Positions 22,847 through 34,301 of a stretch of 64,000 nucleotides of DNA are shown one piece after another. Source of the stretch: Plasmopara viticola. Its lineage: Eukaryota > Oomycota > Peronosporomycetes > Peronosporales > Peronosporaceae. The notes under the pieces are model-generated. The model did no database searches. It was not told the origin of the DNA and saw nothing but the letters and a program-made list of their open reading frames with translations. A program made the translations under genes and the position numbers. Where the stretch lies: the NCBI GenBank assembly GCA_001695595.3, contig MBPM02000132.1:62001-126000 (forward strand), read 5' to 3'. Every line of letters begins with the position of its first letter. Within the stretch, counting starts at the first letter, position 1.

Positions 22847-23913
22847 GGAAATGATACCGGGCAGGCACTTTTCGCTAACGGGCAGGCACTGATGTTTATA
22901 TGAATTAAATTGATTAGCATTTCTTCTCTGTGATTGGCTGGAGGGTTAATTCTCAGTCGTGATATCAATTCTCATAAGCTACACCAATCTCAGATGCAAC
23001 TTATCCCGAAACTACTTTTTGACGTTAAAACCGTGAATTTCCACGCAACTTTGACGTATTCTTCCGCAGTAACATCATCATGAACACCCTATAAACTCTT
23101 GGCAAGCTCAATAACATCAACATATAGAGTTAAAGCGACGGGCAACTCAGGTGCAGGAAGTAGAGAAGCAGCTGGCAAACGCATTGTCTGCCAAATCCTT
23201 ATTAAGTCCGGCAGCTCGACAGCGACAGACGCACTGGCAACAACAATTTGCTTTGAAAAAGAGTTTGCTGTTGCGACAAGTTGATGACGAATGTCGACGG
23301 GCAAGCAAAGCATTGCAAGCGGCGTCTGCGCTCAAAGATGACAAAGAGGCAGCCCAGCGAGAGCTTAATAGTGTCAAGATGGAGCTATGTTCTCATATAA
23401 TTTGTGGCCGTCAGGTCTTGAAGAAAAATAGACACCAGTTGGTGATTGTCTTGTGCGTGAGACTATTCTAGCGCTTAAAGAAGAGTTTAAAACAAGGACT
23501 CAAGCACTGCAAGCATGCTGGAAAGAACACGATTTATCGGAGGATTCCAAGCTTGAGCACTTGGCATCATAACTACGCTCTAGTCAAGGCAAGTTGGAAG
23601 TGTTGCAACGTTCCTCTGTTCATGCCAAAGATGTAAATCAATCTTTGGAAAAGTCTTGGTCTATCCGGTACGAACAGCTGCGTTTGGAGAGCGATAATGA
23701 GCGGAGATCGCTTGAAAAGGAAATTCGTTATTTCTAAAGAAAGCAGCCGAAGCACAAAGAACGCATCTGGCGAATTACGGACGTTAAAGCGGAGCCAAAA
23801 GAAGTTATCACGACTGAGAATTGACCCTCCAGCCAATCACAGATAAGAAATGCCAATCAATTTAATTCAGTGCCTGCCCGTTAGCGAAAAGTGCCTGCCC
23901 AGTATCATTTCCC
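22847..23913. mobile_element. TIR transposon carrying a host gene fragment (Pack-type)
   Basis: About 1.07 kb bounded by inverted repeats of ~130 bp: GGAAATGATACCGGGCAGGC at the left and its complement at the right end, both with a second GGGCAGGCACT step and a GTGATTGGCTGGAGGGT block. The left subterminal region to ~23100 matches the left arm of the element at 49217-50008. Where the two diverge, the interior (23100-23830) holds coiled-coil coding sequence unrelated to the other element. No transposase is visible, so movement would depend on another element. The superfamily is not settled; long TIRs suggest a Mutator-like or foldback type. Confidence 0.8.
23145..23740 (+). pseudogene. Captured coiled-coil protein fragment inside a TIR element
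   Basis: The plus strand reads a heptad-rich protein: VQEVEKQLANALSAKSLLSP, then QVDDECRRASKALQAASALKDDKEAAQREL, a non-matching ~80 bp stretch starting near 23390 (possibly a retained intron or insertion), ETILALKEEFKTRTQALQ in another frame, then after a stop LRSSQGKLEVLQRSS and YEQLRLESDNERRSLEKEI. Composition and spacing are those of a long coiled coil. The parent protein was not recognised. Both ends run into the transposon's subterminal sequence, so it was probably picked up by the element. Confidence 0.6.
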
Positions 23914-24265
23914 TATATTTATTGATAGTTACGACGGTATTTTATTTCTGCTTATATTAAAGGAAAAAGAGTGACAGTTTAAAATTCTATTTCATGATTG
24001 CCTTACGCTTTTACTACAGCCAAGAAATAGTTAAATGGAAGGACCACTCAATTTTCGGAATTGGGCGCTCACTCAATTAAAACAGAGCCCCCAAATTAAC
24101 AATTTTGGCCCCTGTTTGGCTAAATTGAGTTACGAAGTTGGAATTGCAAACCTCCATCTGTAAAATGTGTAACTCACTTATGATGTCATTTGTAGTCGGC
24201 ATGGAAGCGGAATAGATGTTTTTATCAGGTTAGCACACCAAGAAAAAGATGAGTCATTACTACGC

Positions 24266-24915
24266 CCGCTTTTATGCTGTCAGATGTATTTGCTTTAGCT
24301 GCCGCGTATCCTTCTGTGTTGGACAACGATAAAAGCCAGCGACTGGATGCTGCTCCTTCACCTATACACAATGGTAGATATGAGAGCGCATGGATGCAGC
24401 AACTCTTAGTTGAATGTTTTGAAAAGGCTGTCAACCGCTGCCTCGCTTACAACCAGCTTGCGGACGCCTTGGTGCTTGCTTTGTTTGGTGGTCAGGAGCT
24501 TTGGAAACAGACTGAGCGCGCCTTTTCTGCCCAATAGCATCGCCCCGTAATTCAACCACCCATAAAAATGAGCTTAATGAGCGTGTGGAGGTATCTCATT
24601 TTACTGAATGGTGAGAGTCCCTGGTATTTTTGAATACATATGCAAATGGTGAAAAGTTTTCGACACTTTGTGATACGTTAGCAATCCAACTGGGGGCGGC
24701 TGACGACTTGCACTCTGCAACATTGTGGTTTTGTGGCCGCGACAGCTAAAGAAGCAGTAAATGTATAGTGTAAAGAAAGTTTACTAAAGGCACGCATGCA
24801 TGGCCACACATTTGCTCTAATTCGACTTGTTGATAGGATGTTTGTATCTTCGATGGCTGCTGACCAGTCTGACTAATCTATGGGCCCGAGGTAGCCCTGC
24901 GTCTTGCTGGGCATG
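24266..24915 (+). pseudogene. SEC31-like COPII coat protein, fragment
   Basis: Plus-strand reading from DVFALAAAYPSVLDND (24280) through WMQQLLVECFEKAVNRCLAY, NQLADALVLALFGGQELWKQ to 24537. After a stop and frame change it continues ESLVFLNTYANGEKFSTLCD, LAIQLGAADDLHSATLWFCG (24605-24745), and a short VALRLAGHAPL match near 24890. The order CLxxxxxADAL.LA..GG.eLW, then YA..e.FS.LCD, is that of the alpha-solenoid of Sec31, a COPII outer-coat protein acting at ER exit sites. The WD40 half and Pro-rich C-terminus are absent and several stops interrupt it, so it is a relic. Confidence 0.7.
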
Positions 24916-24919
24916 CTCC

Positions 24920-25840
24920 TCTGGTATGCTGCCAGCTCATATTTGATCGGACTCGGCAGCAGAACTCACATATTTGTCTGTTGTTTTGATCCTGTTAGAT
25001 GGCATCGAAGGCCATTTCGACATTGCTGCCATGTTCACACGATTCCAAAAACTGAGTTGTCCGATTGCAAAAGAGCGATTTCACAACACTTATCGTACGC
25101 AGTCGCCTCCATTCACGCTTGGCGTGATCTAGGTGCAAAGGCCGGCGCAGCTTCAACAGCATGGATTCACGCGCAAACTTTGCAAAATTAAGATATATGT
25201 GTAAAAGAAACAAGGGTACACTATATAAAGTTATTGCTTCTAATTGCAGCATTCCAGCCACATTTTCGTTTTATTAACTCACCGCAATCAGAGACCAAGA
25301 GAGATCATTAAAGGGGTTAGAGTGAGTGCCTAAGCCCGAAAAGTGTGCACCTGGTCGCGATTGCCTAAATTGTTTTTGGTCACTATGGCCATCACCCCTT
25401 CTTCTATAATTGGGTCTCTCACTTCCAAGATATGCAAAACATAAAGCTGCAAGTTCTATCCCGGTTGTGTTGGTTTCTGCCAAATATTACTATCCACCAG
25501 CAAATGAAATCATGCCTGCCTGCTGCTGTTTCTTGCAGAAGTACAGAAGCGCTCGATTGCCAAGAAACTTTAGTGCAAATGCTTTCAGCCTTTTGCCTGG
25601 CCATTTGCCGCGCCTCCCGTCATTCCGCCTTCTACCATAGGATTAGAGACTTTTACACCCAAGACCGCGCTTGGCATGAACTAATTATCATACTTCCTCC
25701 CTATTAGAATCATAATAATCCACTCTATCATCAAGTTATTAATTGTTTCAGTCTCACAACGCTAAAACTGCGACAATTTAAGCTCGATTGCTGATGGATC
25801 GCCAAGCTCTATTTACATTCGGTCGTTGCTGCGTCAATAT
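24920..25840. other. Spacer, no gene recognised
   Basis: Several overlapping 60-95 codon frames exist on both strands, none with a motif or a paralogue in the window. The 25410-25640 stretch could be coding remnants continuing the SEC31-like relic, but I cannot support it. Confidence 0.35.
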
Positions 25841-25842
25841 TA

Positions 25843-26000
25843 AGCTTTATCCGTTTGCGTTGTAGTAGCTCTCGATGACATTTTCGCATACCTCATCCAT
25901 ACTTTGAGCTCCAGCTTTTCAAGAAAATAGTATGGGTTTCCGGCAAGCATTAAATGTCCGAGAGGAAGTTTCGGCGCTCTAAGTCTAGCCAGCCAGACCT
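25843..26000 (-). pseudogene. Effector third-module fragment
   Basis: The minus strand reads SIKKVWLARLRAPKLPLGHL, LMLAGNPYYFLEKLELKVWMRYAKM. This matches the Trp-to-Tyr half of the third module of the family (compare the LEKDWLRRDVTPKLAFEHL segment of the 7.1 kb locus). The rest of the gene is absent on both sides. Confidence 0.75.
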
Positions 26001-26154
26001 TTTTAATTGAATCGAAGATGTGTCGCCAGCCCTGCGGATTTCTCTGAATGTTTTGCCGCAATTATAAGTGGACCTAGCCATTCTTTGGGATCTGTGAGAG
26101 GTCATCACTGCAGTATGCAGTACCACGTGATATGTGTAAATCAAGACCCACTCA

Positions 26155-26400
26155 TCACAGAGAGGGTAAACTCAAAACTTGACAAGAGCTTTTTATCGTA
26201 AGTAGCCTCTTGTTGTAAACCTGGAAAATTCGTTCGAGTAGTTGTTTCGATCGATACCAGATCACTCTATCACAGCCATTGCTATCGTGTTGCATGAGTG
26301 CACAACCATTCACAAACCGATTTGCGTCGCAAACAATGTGAGATGGAATGGAATCGTCCGGGAGCGCAAGCACAGGGGCTTCGCGCAATTTTTTCTTGGT
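26155..26400 (-). pseudogene. Gypsy RNase H fragment
   Basis: The minus strand reads REAPVLALPDDSIPSHIVCD, ANRFVNGCALMQHDSNGCDR, YRSKQLLERIFQVYNKRLLTIK: the Gypsy RNase H start (VCDAS..AIGCALMQ..., then YxSrqL...Y.v..kELL). It ends at the edge of the duplicated block A. Confidence 0.82.
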
Positions 26401-27179
26401 GTACTCAGGCGCATTCTGTTGTTGTTGATTCTACTTTCACTTGAACTAAATGCGATTTCAAACGAAGATCGGCTGGAAACAGCGTCTAATCAGTGTTTAA
26501 GGTTCGAACACACTGCCGTCAAGCAATTTTAGATCAAGTGCGAATTGTACCCCTGGACAAAATACGCATGTATCCTTCGCTATAATGACGAAAGAGAGAG
26601 CGGTATGTCGATACACTGGCAAATGGTACTTTGGGGAAGCCACACGATGTAAACAACTTAAACTGTAAGATCTTCTGTCCATGCTGTCAAGAATCCTCTA
26701 CCAAAAAAAGGTAAGCGAGAAAAAGTTTCTCTGTGATTTTAGAACTTGTGAGACTTCAAAGTGTGTCTGATTGGTGCTGAGGCTGATCATGAAGAGGTCA
26801 ACGCGTCCACGAATGTAGACTCTGGTGAGTTGGAAGAGAAGACGCGAATTAAGTAGTAGGCTTAAGATTGAGAAGCGCTCAAGAAAAGCTAGTGTGCAAG
26901 CTAGCCCTGCAAGGATAATCTTCATTAATGGTGCTGAAAGAACTGCCACCAGAGCGTTGAGCCCATCACGAAATCGACTTAACTCCATATACGAAGTACG
27001 GAAGGCTGGAAATGTGCAGCTAGTAAGTTTTCGCACTGTAGCTCGACATCCTGCGTGAAGAAAAAAAAAATGCTTTCAATTAACTGATCGATGCCCCCAC
27101 CCTTGCTTAATTACCACTTCCTCGCAAAGTACAATATTGACAGAATGATAAACAGCTTGTTTTCAGCACTCTAGGATTA

Positions 27180-28660
27180 TCAGATTAATTCAAACTCGTA
27201 TGCGAGACAAAGACGTTCCTCGAAGGCAGTGAGCACACTAAATGAAATGCAATGGGAATGACTTGTAATGCCACAGGGACTGAAAAATGCGCCCGCATTT
27301 CTCATAGTCAACATTCTCATCTCATGCGAGATTTCTCTCCAAGCTTTTTTTACGATATTTTCGTCCATAGCAAGGCTGAGCACAACCAAACGGACTTAGA
27401 GATATATTTCAAGCATCTTCAAAAGCACTTTGAAGTGATGCGAGAGCATCGGCTCTACAAAAAAAGTGAAGGATTAGATCGTTTGCGCGCTGGAAGTTCC
27501 ACTTGTTGGTTGCTTCGATAGGAATAATTGAGTCCGAGTTGATTCAAAAGAAGACCAAGACGAGCGATGATCGGCCCACACTTCTGATTGTGAAGCAACT
27601 ACGGATACGATTAGATCTAGCCAATCAACTCCACAAGTACGCACGGTTCTATGCTGAATGGTTTAGCCAATGACCTGCCCGCTCGAGACGGCATCCCAAG
27701 CATGTAATCATACTTGTCATTGAGGTCAAAAAGGATAAGGTTATCGTCTCCTCGGAATTCAGTCGAAGAGCCACGACATGCTCTACTTGTTCTTAGCACA
27801 ACCATCAGCGAATACAGCAGCCATCTTGCCCATATCGCTCTCTGCAAAAGTAAATATCGTATTTTTCTGGTGAAGGTATATTCACGCCTTAGTAACGAAC
27901 AGCGCACGCAAAAAAAACTCTTGGGCGTAGCAAAGAAGTAATTGGCAACGATCGGTCGGGGCGGGCTTACCTACTGGCCAAAAATTTTTTTTGTGAAGAC
28001 AGTGACATCCCAGCGCTTAAAAAAAGCCCGCAAAGACAAAGATGAAGAGCAGTGTCGGCCCGGGTTGATTTAGCTGCAAAGCAAGATTAATCTTCGGAAG
28101 CCAATATTGAGCGAGAGCGCTGCGGAGACGACTGTATGTCGATCTACATATGTTCATCTTTCGCTTTGTGGCCCGTCGTGCCACAGCCGGGGATACTACG
28201 CGTTAGCATTGGGACCACCTTGTACAACGTCGCCACTTCGATAGCTTCTTCGACCGGTTTACTCAAGATGCGAGACAAAGAGAACCGGGCACGTTAAGCG
28301 TAATTGTGCAGGTCTAATTGGTATTGGCGCAGATCCAAAATCTCAACGTGAACTCGAAATTTGTACTTTGGAGGCTAAGACGCTTGCTTGAGATCATAAG
28401 CAAAGTGACCTTATATTGAAGAGCAGCCTGCATCATTCATTCGCTTCTACCAGACTCAGTTCAATCCAGCTATCGTAAAGGAGAAGAGCTGTGTGGAACT
28501 GACTTCAAGGGAGTGTGAATTAAATGGTACACACAGAGAATTGAGAGCCGATACCTGAGTTCAATTCTGATGAGTCCCGAGCCTTTTGCTTCGCGACGAG
28601 GGATGATTTGCAGGAAAAGAAGGCAACTTGGGTAGATTTTTAACTAATTAGAAAATGCAG
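27180..28660. mobile_element. Rearranged Gypsy retrotransposon relic in block A
   Basis: Plus strand 27252-27470 carries a reverse-transcriptase fragment (a FFYDIFVHSKAEHNQTDLEI segment, then KHFEVMREHRLYKK, the usual VYxDDIxVhSk...L..LReh.LY.K region, with the DD pair degraded). Minus strand 27907-27650 carries a protease-like segment with LILFDLNDKYDYMLGMP, and minus 28640-28460 gag-like sequence. Reverse transcriptase therefore points opposite to protease and gag, so the relic is internally inverted. Frames are interrupted throughout. Confidence 0.72.
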
Positions 28661-28799
28661 TCATGCTTCCTGCTGCTGCTCCTGAGTGCATTCGAAGGGC
28701 TTCTGGATGTTTCACTCGTAAGTTCTTGCTTTCACTTACTAAACCTACGATTTTGAGTACTCCCTTAAGATTTTAAGTTATAAATTTGTTTTTTTGTAA

Positions 28800-29650
28800 T
28801 GTGATTGACCCTGTCCCTCACATAAACCTGACTGTCGCGTCGGCCGTGTCATCGGTCCAGTCCCACAGAGCAGGATCCATCATTCTGAACATGATTACAC
28901 AATTGGTGATTGCTCCGTAAGACGCCAACTGTGTGTACAGGAACGATTATGACATCATGTGATGACGTTGCGGATATTGGCGGTATCACCGGTATTCGAT
29001 CGGTCATATCAACCTGTGAGAAGATGTGTACCACATTTAATGTCCCATTACATTGTTTTTCCCTGGTTAAAGTTCCTGGAATGATAGACGCGCCACCACG
29101 GTGAAGTATGAGGTCTTTCTAGCCCGAGCGGGTATCTGGCGAACTAACGTCGGAGAATCGCACTTTTCGAAACAACAACGCCTATTACATACTTTTCGGT
29201 CTCACCACGTGCGCGGGGGATAAATGCTCGCGCGCTTCGGGCAGGTGCTCTCGGGCATCTGCAGGTCTCTAACGAGTCTCACCCTCGACGCGACGGTCTC
29301 CAGCACCGGGCGCCACCTAGGCTCTAACCAAGTCAGAGATAAACAAAATAATGGAAGACCCTCACGACCTTGGTGCTGGCTGCACTGCCCGCCGAACGAG
29401 ACCCGACGTATGCGGACACCACTCTATACCGTGGACTAGCCAGACTGAGCCTAGCACGTGCATAACTTGGCAACGCGATAACGTAATACAATACAATACA
29501 ATACCACGTGTGACGTACAGAAATTGAGATCCTTGATTGATAGCAAAAGTTTTCTGTGCCCATTGCATGATGGAAGGCATATACTCACGGCAGCAGCTGA
29601 AGGCATATGATGATGATTTGGACGATGTTCAAAATTAGATCTTCGCGGCC
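28800..29650 (-). repeat. Gypsy LTR-like block, interrupted by a SINE-like element
   Basis: Matches 39700-40330 and, more distantly, 6230-6880 and 36160-36780. The block reads continuously in B (CTCACAACGTGTGACG), whereas here CACCACGTG is duplicated around the insertion at 29212-29502. Its outer edge TTCGCGGCCGAAAAACC (29641) lies ~300 bp from the effector 3' end. Confidence 0.55.
29212..29502 (+). mobile_element. Short non-autonomous LINE derivative (SINE-like), copy 3, 5'-truncated
   Basis: Lacks the first ~40 bases of the family and starts at GCGCGGGGG. The 3' tail is a TACAA repeat. It is flanked by an 8 bp direct repeat ACCACGTG (29204-29211 and 29503-29510). The empty site is seen in block B near 40158. 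Confidence 0.92.
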
Positions 29651-29956
29651 GAAAAACCTACTTGTGAAAGCGAATTGTGATCTAGCTACATAGAAGAGAA
29701 GGCTACAAATGAAAAAAAAAATAAGGCTAATTAGTTGACTTCTTTAGGTAAAAGTATCGATTAATATAAATCCACAGATTACGGTGCTATGTCAATAAAA
29801 CAAGTTCCTCCATAATAAGATCACCCACACCCGCGCTTGGCATTGCCTAAATGACACTATATCCTAATTCCTGTCATACGTCATGTTTCACAACAATACC
29901 GATTTAATCGGTCTTAAAATGCAAGAACTCCACACAATAGCCAATAGAGGCAACTT

Positions 29957-31020
29957 CTAAGCTTGTGTGGCTACCAATTTCTTTGCCAAACACTCCGCCA
30001 AATTTTCCGCCAACTTCTATCCATCTTCAGGTCGTCGCCGTTTCGACAACTTTTATAATCCTGCCTGCGGCAAAAAAGCTATCAATGACCTCGTTGAGCG
30101 TCATGCCCGTCCCTGTCTGCTTCCGATACATTTCCGCATACCTCATCCATGACACGAGCTCTGGGTTATTAAGAAGACCATTTGGGGTTTCGTCAAGCAT
30201 TAAATATTTGAAAGCAAGCTCTGGCGTCACGTGTTCACGCAACCAGACCTGTTCTAATTGGAGTTAAAGGGCTTTCGCCAGCACTACTGTTTTTTCTGAT
30301 CGCTTTAAAGCAAAAAGTAGCGATGGCACACTCGCATTATTGAAAATGTAAAGCAGCTGCTCTAAGTTCATTATTGATCTACCAGGTTTGTACAAGCTCA
30401 AATAAATGTTCCAGATAGCATACGCATGGCCGGTAAGCAAGACCGGGTGGCTCGGGTCCCACTGTAGAATGTTGTAGAGTCGGGAGGAAGTACATCTTTG
30501 GGTGCTCCATATCGACATCAGCTCAATCTGCAGTTTCGCGCCAAGAGTTTGATGTGACGGGTCTGCGTCTCTTTTTGCCTGTTTTAGCATCATGGCCAAA
30601 CCATATTAATCAAGTTGGTCCTGCAACTTTTGATGATCGACACTTTTTTCGTGGGATGCACACCAAATTGTAGCTGTCCACGTACTTGACCCACAGACGG
30701 AACCAAGAATTTGACAAAATGTCCTCGTCGACCTCATCGAGTTAAGCTTGGTGCAAACTGAGTAAGGATGCACATTTTTTACCCTCCACCACAAACCGCA
30801 TGCGTACTCTTGGCCAATAAGGTGGCATACTTATTTCCCCAGCCGACTTCTTTGATAACAGGAACCCTCTCTTCGGCTTCTGCATACGGCGGTTCTAAGA
30901 CGAGAATATCAGGTCGATCTTTGGGGGTACAGGGAACGCTGTCGCATTCGCAGAAGCATCGACCTTTGCAATAAGAAGGATAACAGGTAGAAGTGCTAAC
31001 GCAATCACGTGGAGACGCAT
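29957..31020 (-). pseudogene. Effector pseudogene (block A partner of 41791-42911)
   Basis: Starts MRLHVIALALLPVILLIAKV at 31020, so signal peptide and Ala/Asn/Thr spacer are intact, but the frame breaks before RPGT. Later segments survive in different frames: LDEVDEDILSNSWFRLWVKY, the first-module remainder, MMLKQAKRDADPSHQTLGAK (30599-30264) and the third module (30242-30027, VSWMRYAEMYRKQTGTG, then EVIDSFFAAGRIIKVVETAT) to the AQA-type end at 29957. At least four frameshifts or stops. Confidence 0.85.
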
Positions 31021-31034
31021 CCTGTCAACTTGCT

Positions 31035-31051
31035 AGCCAGATGAAGAATGA
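31035..31051 (-). promoter_or_regulatory. Initiator-like core promoter of the 29.9-31.0 kb pseudogene
   Basis: Minus strand reads TCATTCTTCATCTGGCT before the start codon at 31020. One or two changes separate it from the same element of the 41.9 kb gene. Confidence 0.55.
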
Positions 31052-31781
31052 AAGGTTAATGCTAGTGGATTGCACTTCTAGTCTTTTTTTGCGCATCGAC
31101 TAAGAAGGAGCCGTATGGTACGTGGTACCATGAACGCCACAAGCTGATCTGCTCTGTAGTGCTGATCTAGCAATCATGCTAATGCCTGCCCGGCGATTTG
31201 TGGCATACCACTATAGCGAATAAAGCTTAAGCATTGGCTGATATCGATCAATATTACTTGATCTTCAGCGCTAAGCCGTGGTAACTCATCACACTTATGG
31301 TTTGGTTATCAAGAATATTTATTACTAATATATGGCTTCATCGGTTTACGCTTTCATCACACTCTTAACCTGGATAATAACAAAAATAAAGTACCAATTG
31401 ACCTAAATTGCGTGCCGGTATGATTTTAGTATTTGGTCTTTTGTAGCAACGATATCAAAGTATCAGTTATACAGTGGCAGTGTTTTTGTTCACTGCAGAT
31501 CCGAAGACAGAGATCTGCAACCGTCGCTATGTGCGCCACAGCGATCCAATGAGGTTCATAGTAATTCATCTGTTATTATGACATTCTTGAGAGACGAAAA
31601 CCTTCATATAGCGCTGGCGAATGTTAGGCATTTCAAATTCGATTTTTAGCAATAAAAGTAAATAAAAAGACAACAGTAACCTTGCTGCCAAATCTCTATA
31701 TCACCAGCACGGATGTAAATACGGCTATATGCACCTTGGGAGAGTCTTCAAAGAGAGGCTTAAGCTGCAGACCATGTTATA

Positions 31782-32816
31782 TTAAGCTTGCGCGGCTGAC
31801 AAATTTTCCGCCGACTTTTTCGCCAGTTTTCTCTGCCACCTTCTTCCCATGTTTAGTCTTGGCTGTTCTATTAATGAAAGTGAAATCGTTGAGAGTCACG
31901 TCCGTCTCAGTTCTCTTTTAATACATTTCCGCATACCTCATCCATGATTTGTGCTCTGAGTTCTCGGGAAGATCATATGAAATTTCGTGAAGCATTGAAT
32001 TATTAAAAACGAGCCCCGCGTCACAAGATGATTTAAGCAGCGGTTTTCTAATTGGAGATAAAGGTATGTCACTAGCGCTGCTGTCTCCTCTGACTGCTTT
32101 GCCGCAATTGATAGCGACGATCGACTCACCTCACCGAAAGTGTAAAGCTGGTCAAAGAGCGCCATGGACTTTCTAGGGTTGAAGTCGTTCAAGTAGATGT
32201 TCCAGATAACATACGCACGGCCAGTTAGCAGACTCAAGTGGATCAAGTTTGACTGTTGAATGTTGTGAAGTTGGTGTGGGCGAAATTTGCGGTCTCTTAG
32301 AACGACAACTGCTCAATATGCGGTTTTGTGCCGATAGCTCAAATTGACGTGTCTGCCTCTCACATGCCTGTTCCGCCATCATCGACAATATATATGCATT
32401 GGATTGCTCCCACTCCTTTGCCAAAAAATGGACATTTTCTTCTTAAACTGCTTCAAATCAAACCTTTTTACGTACTTGACCCAAACCTGAAACCAAAACC
32501 TCGACAAAATGTTTTCGGATCGAGCTCTAGCTTGTCGTAAACTGAGGATTCGCATTTTTCGCTTTTAACCAAGCTACTTGAAGCTTGCGCTGAGACTTGA
32601 CATCTTGTGTTCGCAACGCCTGCTTGATTTTGGTCAGTAAGGTGGCAACTTTACCCCTCGCCGTGAATTTTGATACTATCAATTTCCTGTTCGTCTCAAG
32701 ATCGACTTCCAGTGGATGAAAAGGTTCGTCAAGGTGTGGGGGACGCTGTCGCATTTGAAGGAGCGTTCGCATTTGCGAAAAGAAAGAATACTAATACTAG
32801 TCCTGAAGCAACGCAT
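31782..32816 (-). pseudogene. Effector pseudogene, present only in block A
   Basis: A heavily decayed family member. It begins at the ATG at 32816, with ANAPSNATASPTP-type spacer in a shifted frame. No clear RPGT remains. First-module remnants lie at 32540-32330; the second module has GRAYVIWNIYLNDFNPRKSM and QLYTFGEVSRSSLSIAAKQS (32246-32060); the end SAENLSAAQA with its stop lies at 31782. Several stops and frameshifts are present. The initiator-like promoter is missing upstream. In block B this locus is deleted (between ~43560 and 43575). Confidence 0.78.
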
Positions 32817-33223
32817 CTATAAACTTGCTGGTACATTGTTGATGATACTATAGACGCTGCGGGGGCTGATCTTCTCTGTCGTGCCAATTCAGCAATCATG
32901 CTGACGTCTGTCTATCTGAAAGTTGAGACGATTTTTGTACGCGGTGATTTGCAAGACTTTTTTGCTCTATCTACGAGAAACGTAAGCTGACATATAAATT
33001 AGTTATATGGTGTGCGTAAATAAGGAAAATCAATTATTGACTTTGATTAATAGGTCGCCCAAACCTACAGCCGCGCTTAGCATTGCCGGAATGACTTGAC
33101 GTGAGGTATGGGCCATGAAGCTTTTCAGTCTTACAACGCTCAAACTGCAACAACTCAATTGCCGGTAGAGGCAACTCCTAAGCTCGCGAGGTCGCTAACT
33201 CTTCCGCCAATTTCTTTCCATTA

Positions 33224-34270
33224 TCAGTCGTTCTTAGTCATAGCCTGAATCTGGTGTGCGTTGTAGTAGCGCTTGAGCATTTTAATAAGAGTCAGGTCCG
33301 TCCATTTGTCCTGACGATACCTATCTACATACCTCAACCACATATCAATCTTCGGGTTATTAAGAAGACGCCTTAATCCTGTGTGGAGCTGTAACCATTC
33401 AAAAACCTGCTCCGGCTTCACTAAATCTCTTATCCAGTTATCTTCTAATTGTCTTTGAAGCTCTATCGCCTGCGCTGCTGTTTCTTCTGATCGTTCTGCC
33501 ACAAGTAGTAGCAAAGATAGACCTCCATCACCAAACATGCTGAGCAGCTGATCGAGGAGCGGTATGGACCAAGCAGGGTGATATTCGGTAAAATAAGTGT
33601 TCCAAATGTTATACGCACGGCCCGTGAGCAAGCCCGTCGGGGTCTGGCCAAACTGCAAAGAGATGTAAATGTCCCGTGGGTCAACTCTTTCGTCTCTCCA
33701 AATCGACATCATCTCCCTCTGCAGTAACGTGCCAATATCTTTGATCAACGTGTCTTCATCTTCCTTTGCCTTTTCCAGCATCATCGCCAATTCATTATCT
33801 TTGTATTTCTCCCGCAACTTTTCAATTATCGACACTTCTTCATCGGAATGCTTTGCATTGTAACTTTCCACGTATTTGACCCACACATGAAACCAAGAAT
33901 TCGACAAAAGGTTCTCGTCACCCTTCTCGGGCTTCAGATCGTCGAAGACAAAGTGGGGATGCTCATCTCTAAGCCTCCACTCAGCTGCTTCGAGCTCAAG
34001 CTGAGAGTTGACATCTTGTTTTCCCAACGCCTGCGTGATTTTGGAGAGTAAGGTGGCAACTTCATTTTCCAAACCGACATTTTCGATACCAGGAACCCTC
34101 TCTTCGTCTCCTGCATACTGCGGTACCGAGACGGGGGTACCAGGTCGATCTCCAGTGGATATATATGTCTCTAAGGATGCAGGGGACGCTGTCGCATTTG
34201 CAGAAGCGTGGGCATTTGAGTTAAAGGAGAAAACAAGTAGGAGTGTCAAAGCACTGCCGTGAAGACGCAT
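33224..34270 (-). CDS. Secreted RPGT-EER effector, C-terminus shifted
   Basis: A 348-residue reading, the only effector of block A with an open frame. Signal peptide 1-22 (MRLHGSALTLLLVFSFNSNA), DRPGT at 41-45, DEER at 55-58. Module pairs are Trp98/Tyr133, Trp191/Tyr226 and Trp279/Tyr314, matching the 2.9 kb gene residue for residue. The frame ends QIQAMTKND at 33224. In the next frame the sequence continues TTDNGKKLAEELATSRA to a stop at 33178-33180, the family's normal end. A single-base change has therefore removed ~20 terminal residues. All three modules are otherwise complete, so a functional, slightly short protein is plausible. Confidence 0.85.
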   Translation of the reverse strand: MRLHGSALTLLLVFSFNSNAHASANATASPASLETYISTGDRPGTPVSVPQYAGDEERVPGIENVGLENEVATLLSKITQALGKQDVNSQLELEAAEWRLRDEHPHFVFDDLKPEKGDENLLSNSWFHVWVKYVESYNAKHSDEEVSIIEKLREKYKDNELAMMLEKAKEDEDTLIKDIGTLLQREMMSIWRDERVDPRDIYISLQFGQTPTGLLTGRAYNIWNTYFTEYHPAWSIPLLDQLLSMFGDGGLSLLLLVAERSEETAAQAIELQRQLEDNWIRDLVKPEQVFEWLQLHTGLRRLLNNPKIDMWLRYVDRYRQDKWTDLTLIKMLKRYYNAHQIQAMTKND

Positions 34271-34284
34271 TTTGTCAATTTGAT

Positions 34285-34301
34285 GGCCGATTGAGTAGTG
34301 A
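34285..34301 (-). promoter_or_regulatory. Initiator-like core promoter of the 33.2 kb effector
   Basis: Minus strand reads TCACTACTCAATCGGCC, 14 bases before the ATG at 34270. Identical to the element at 44868-44884. Confidence 0.62.
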
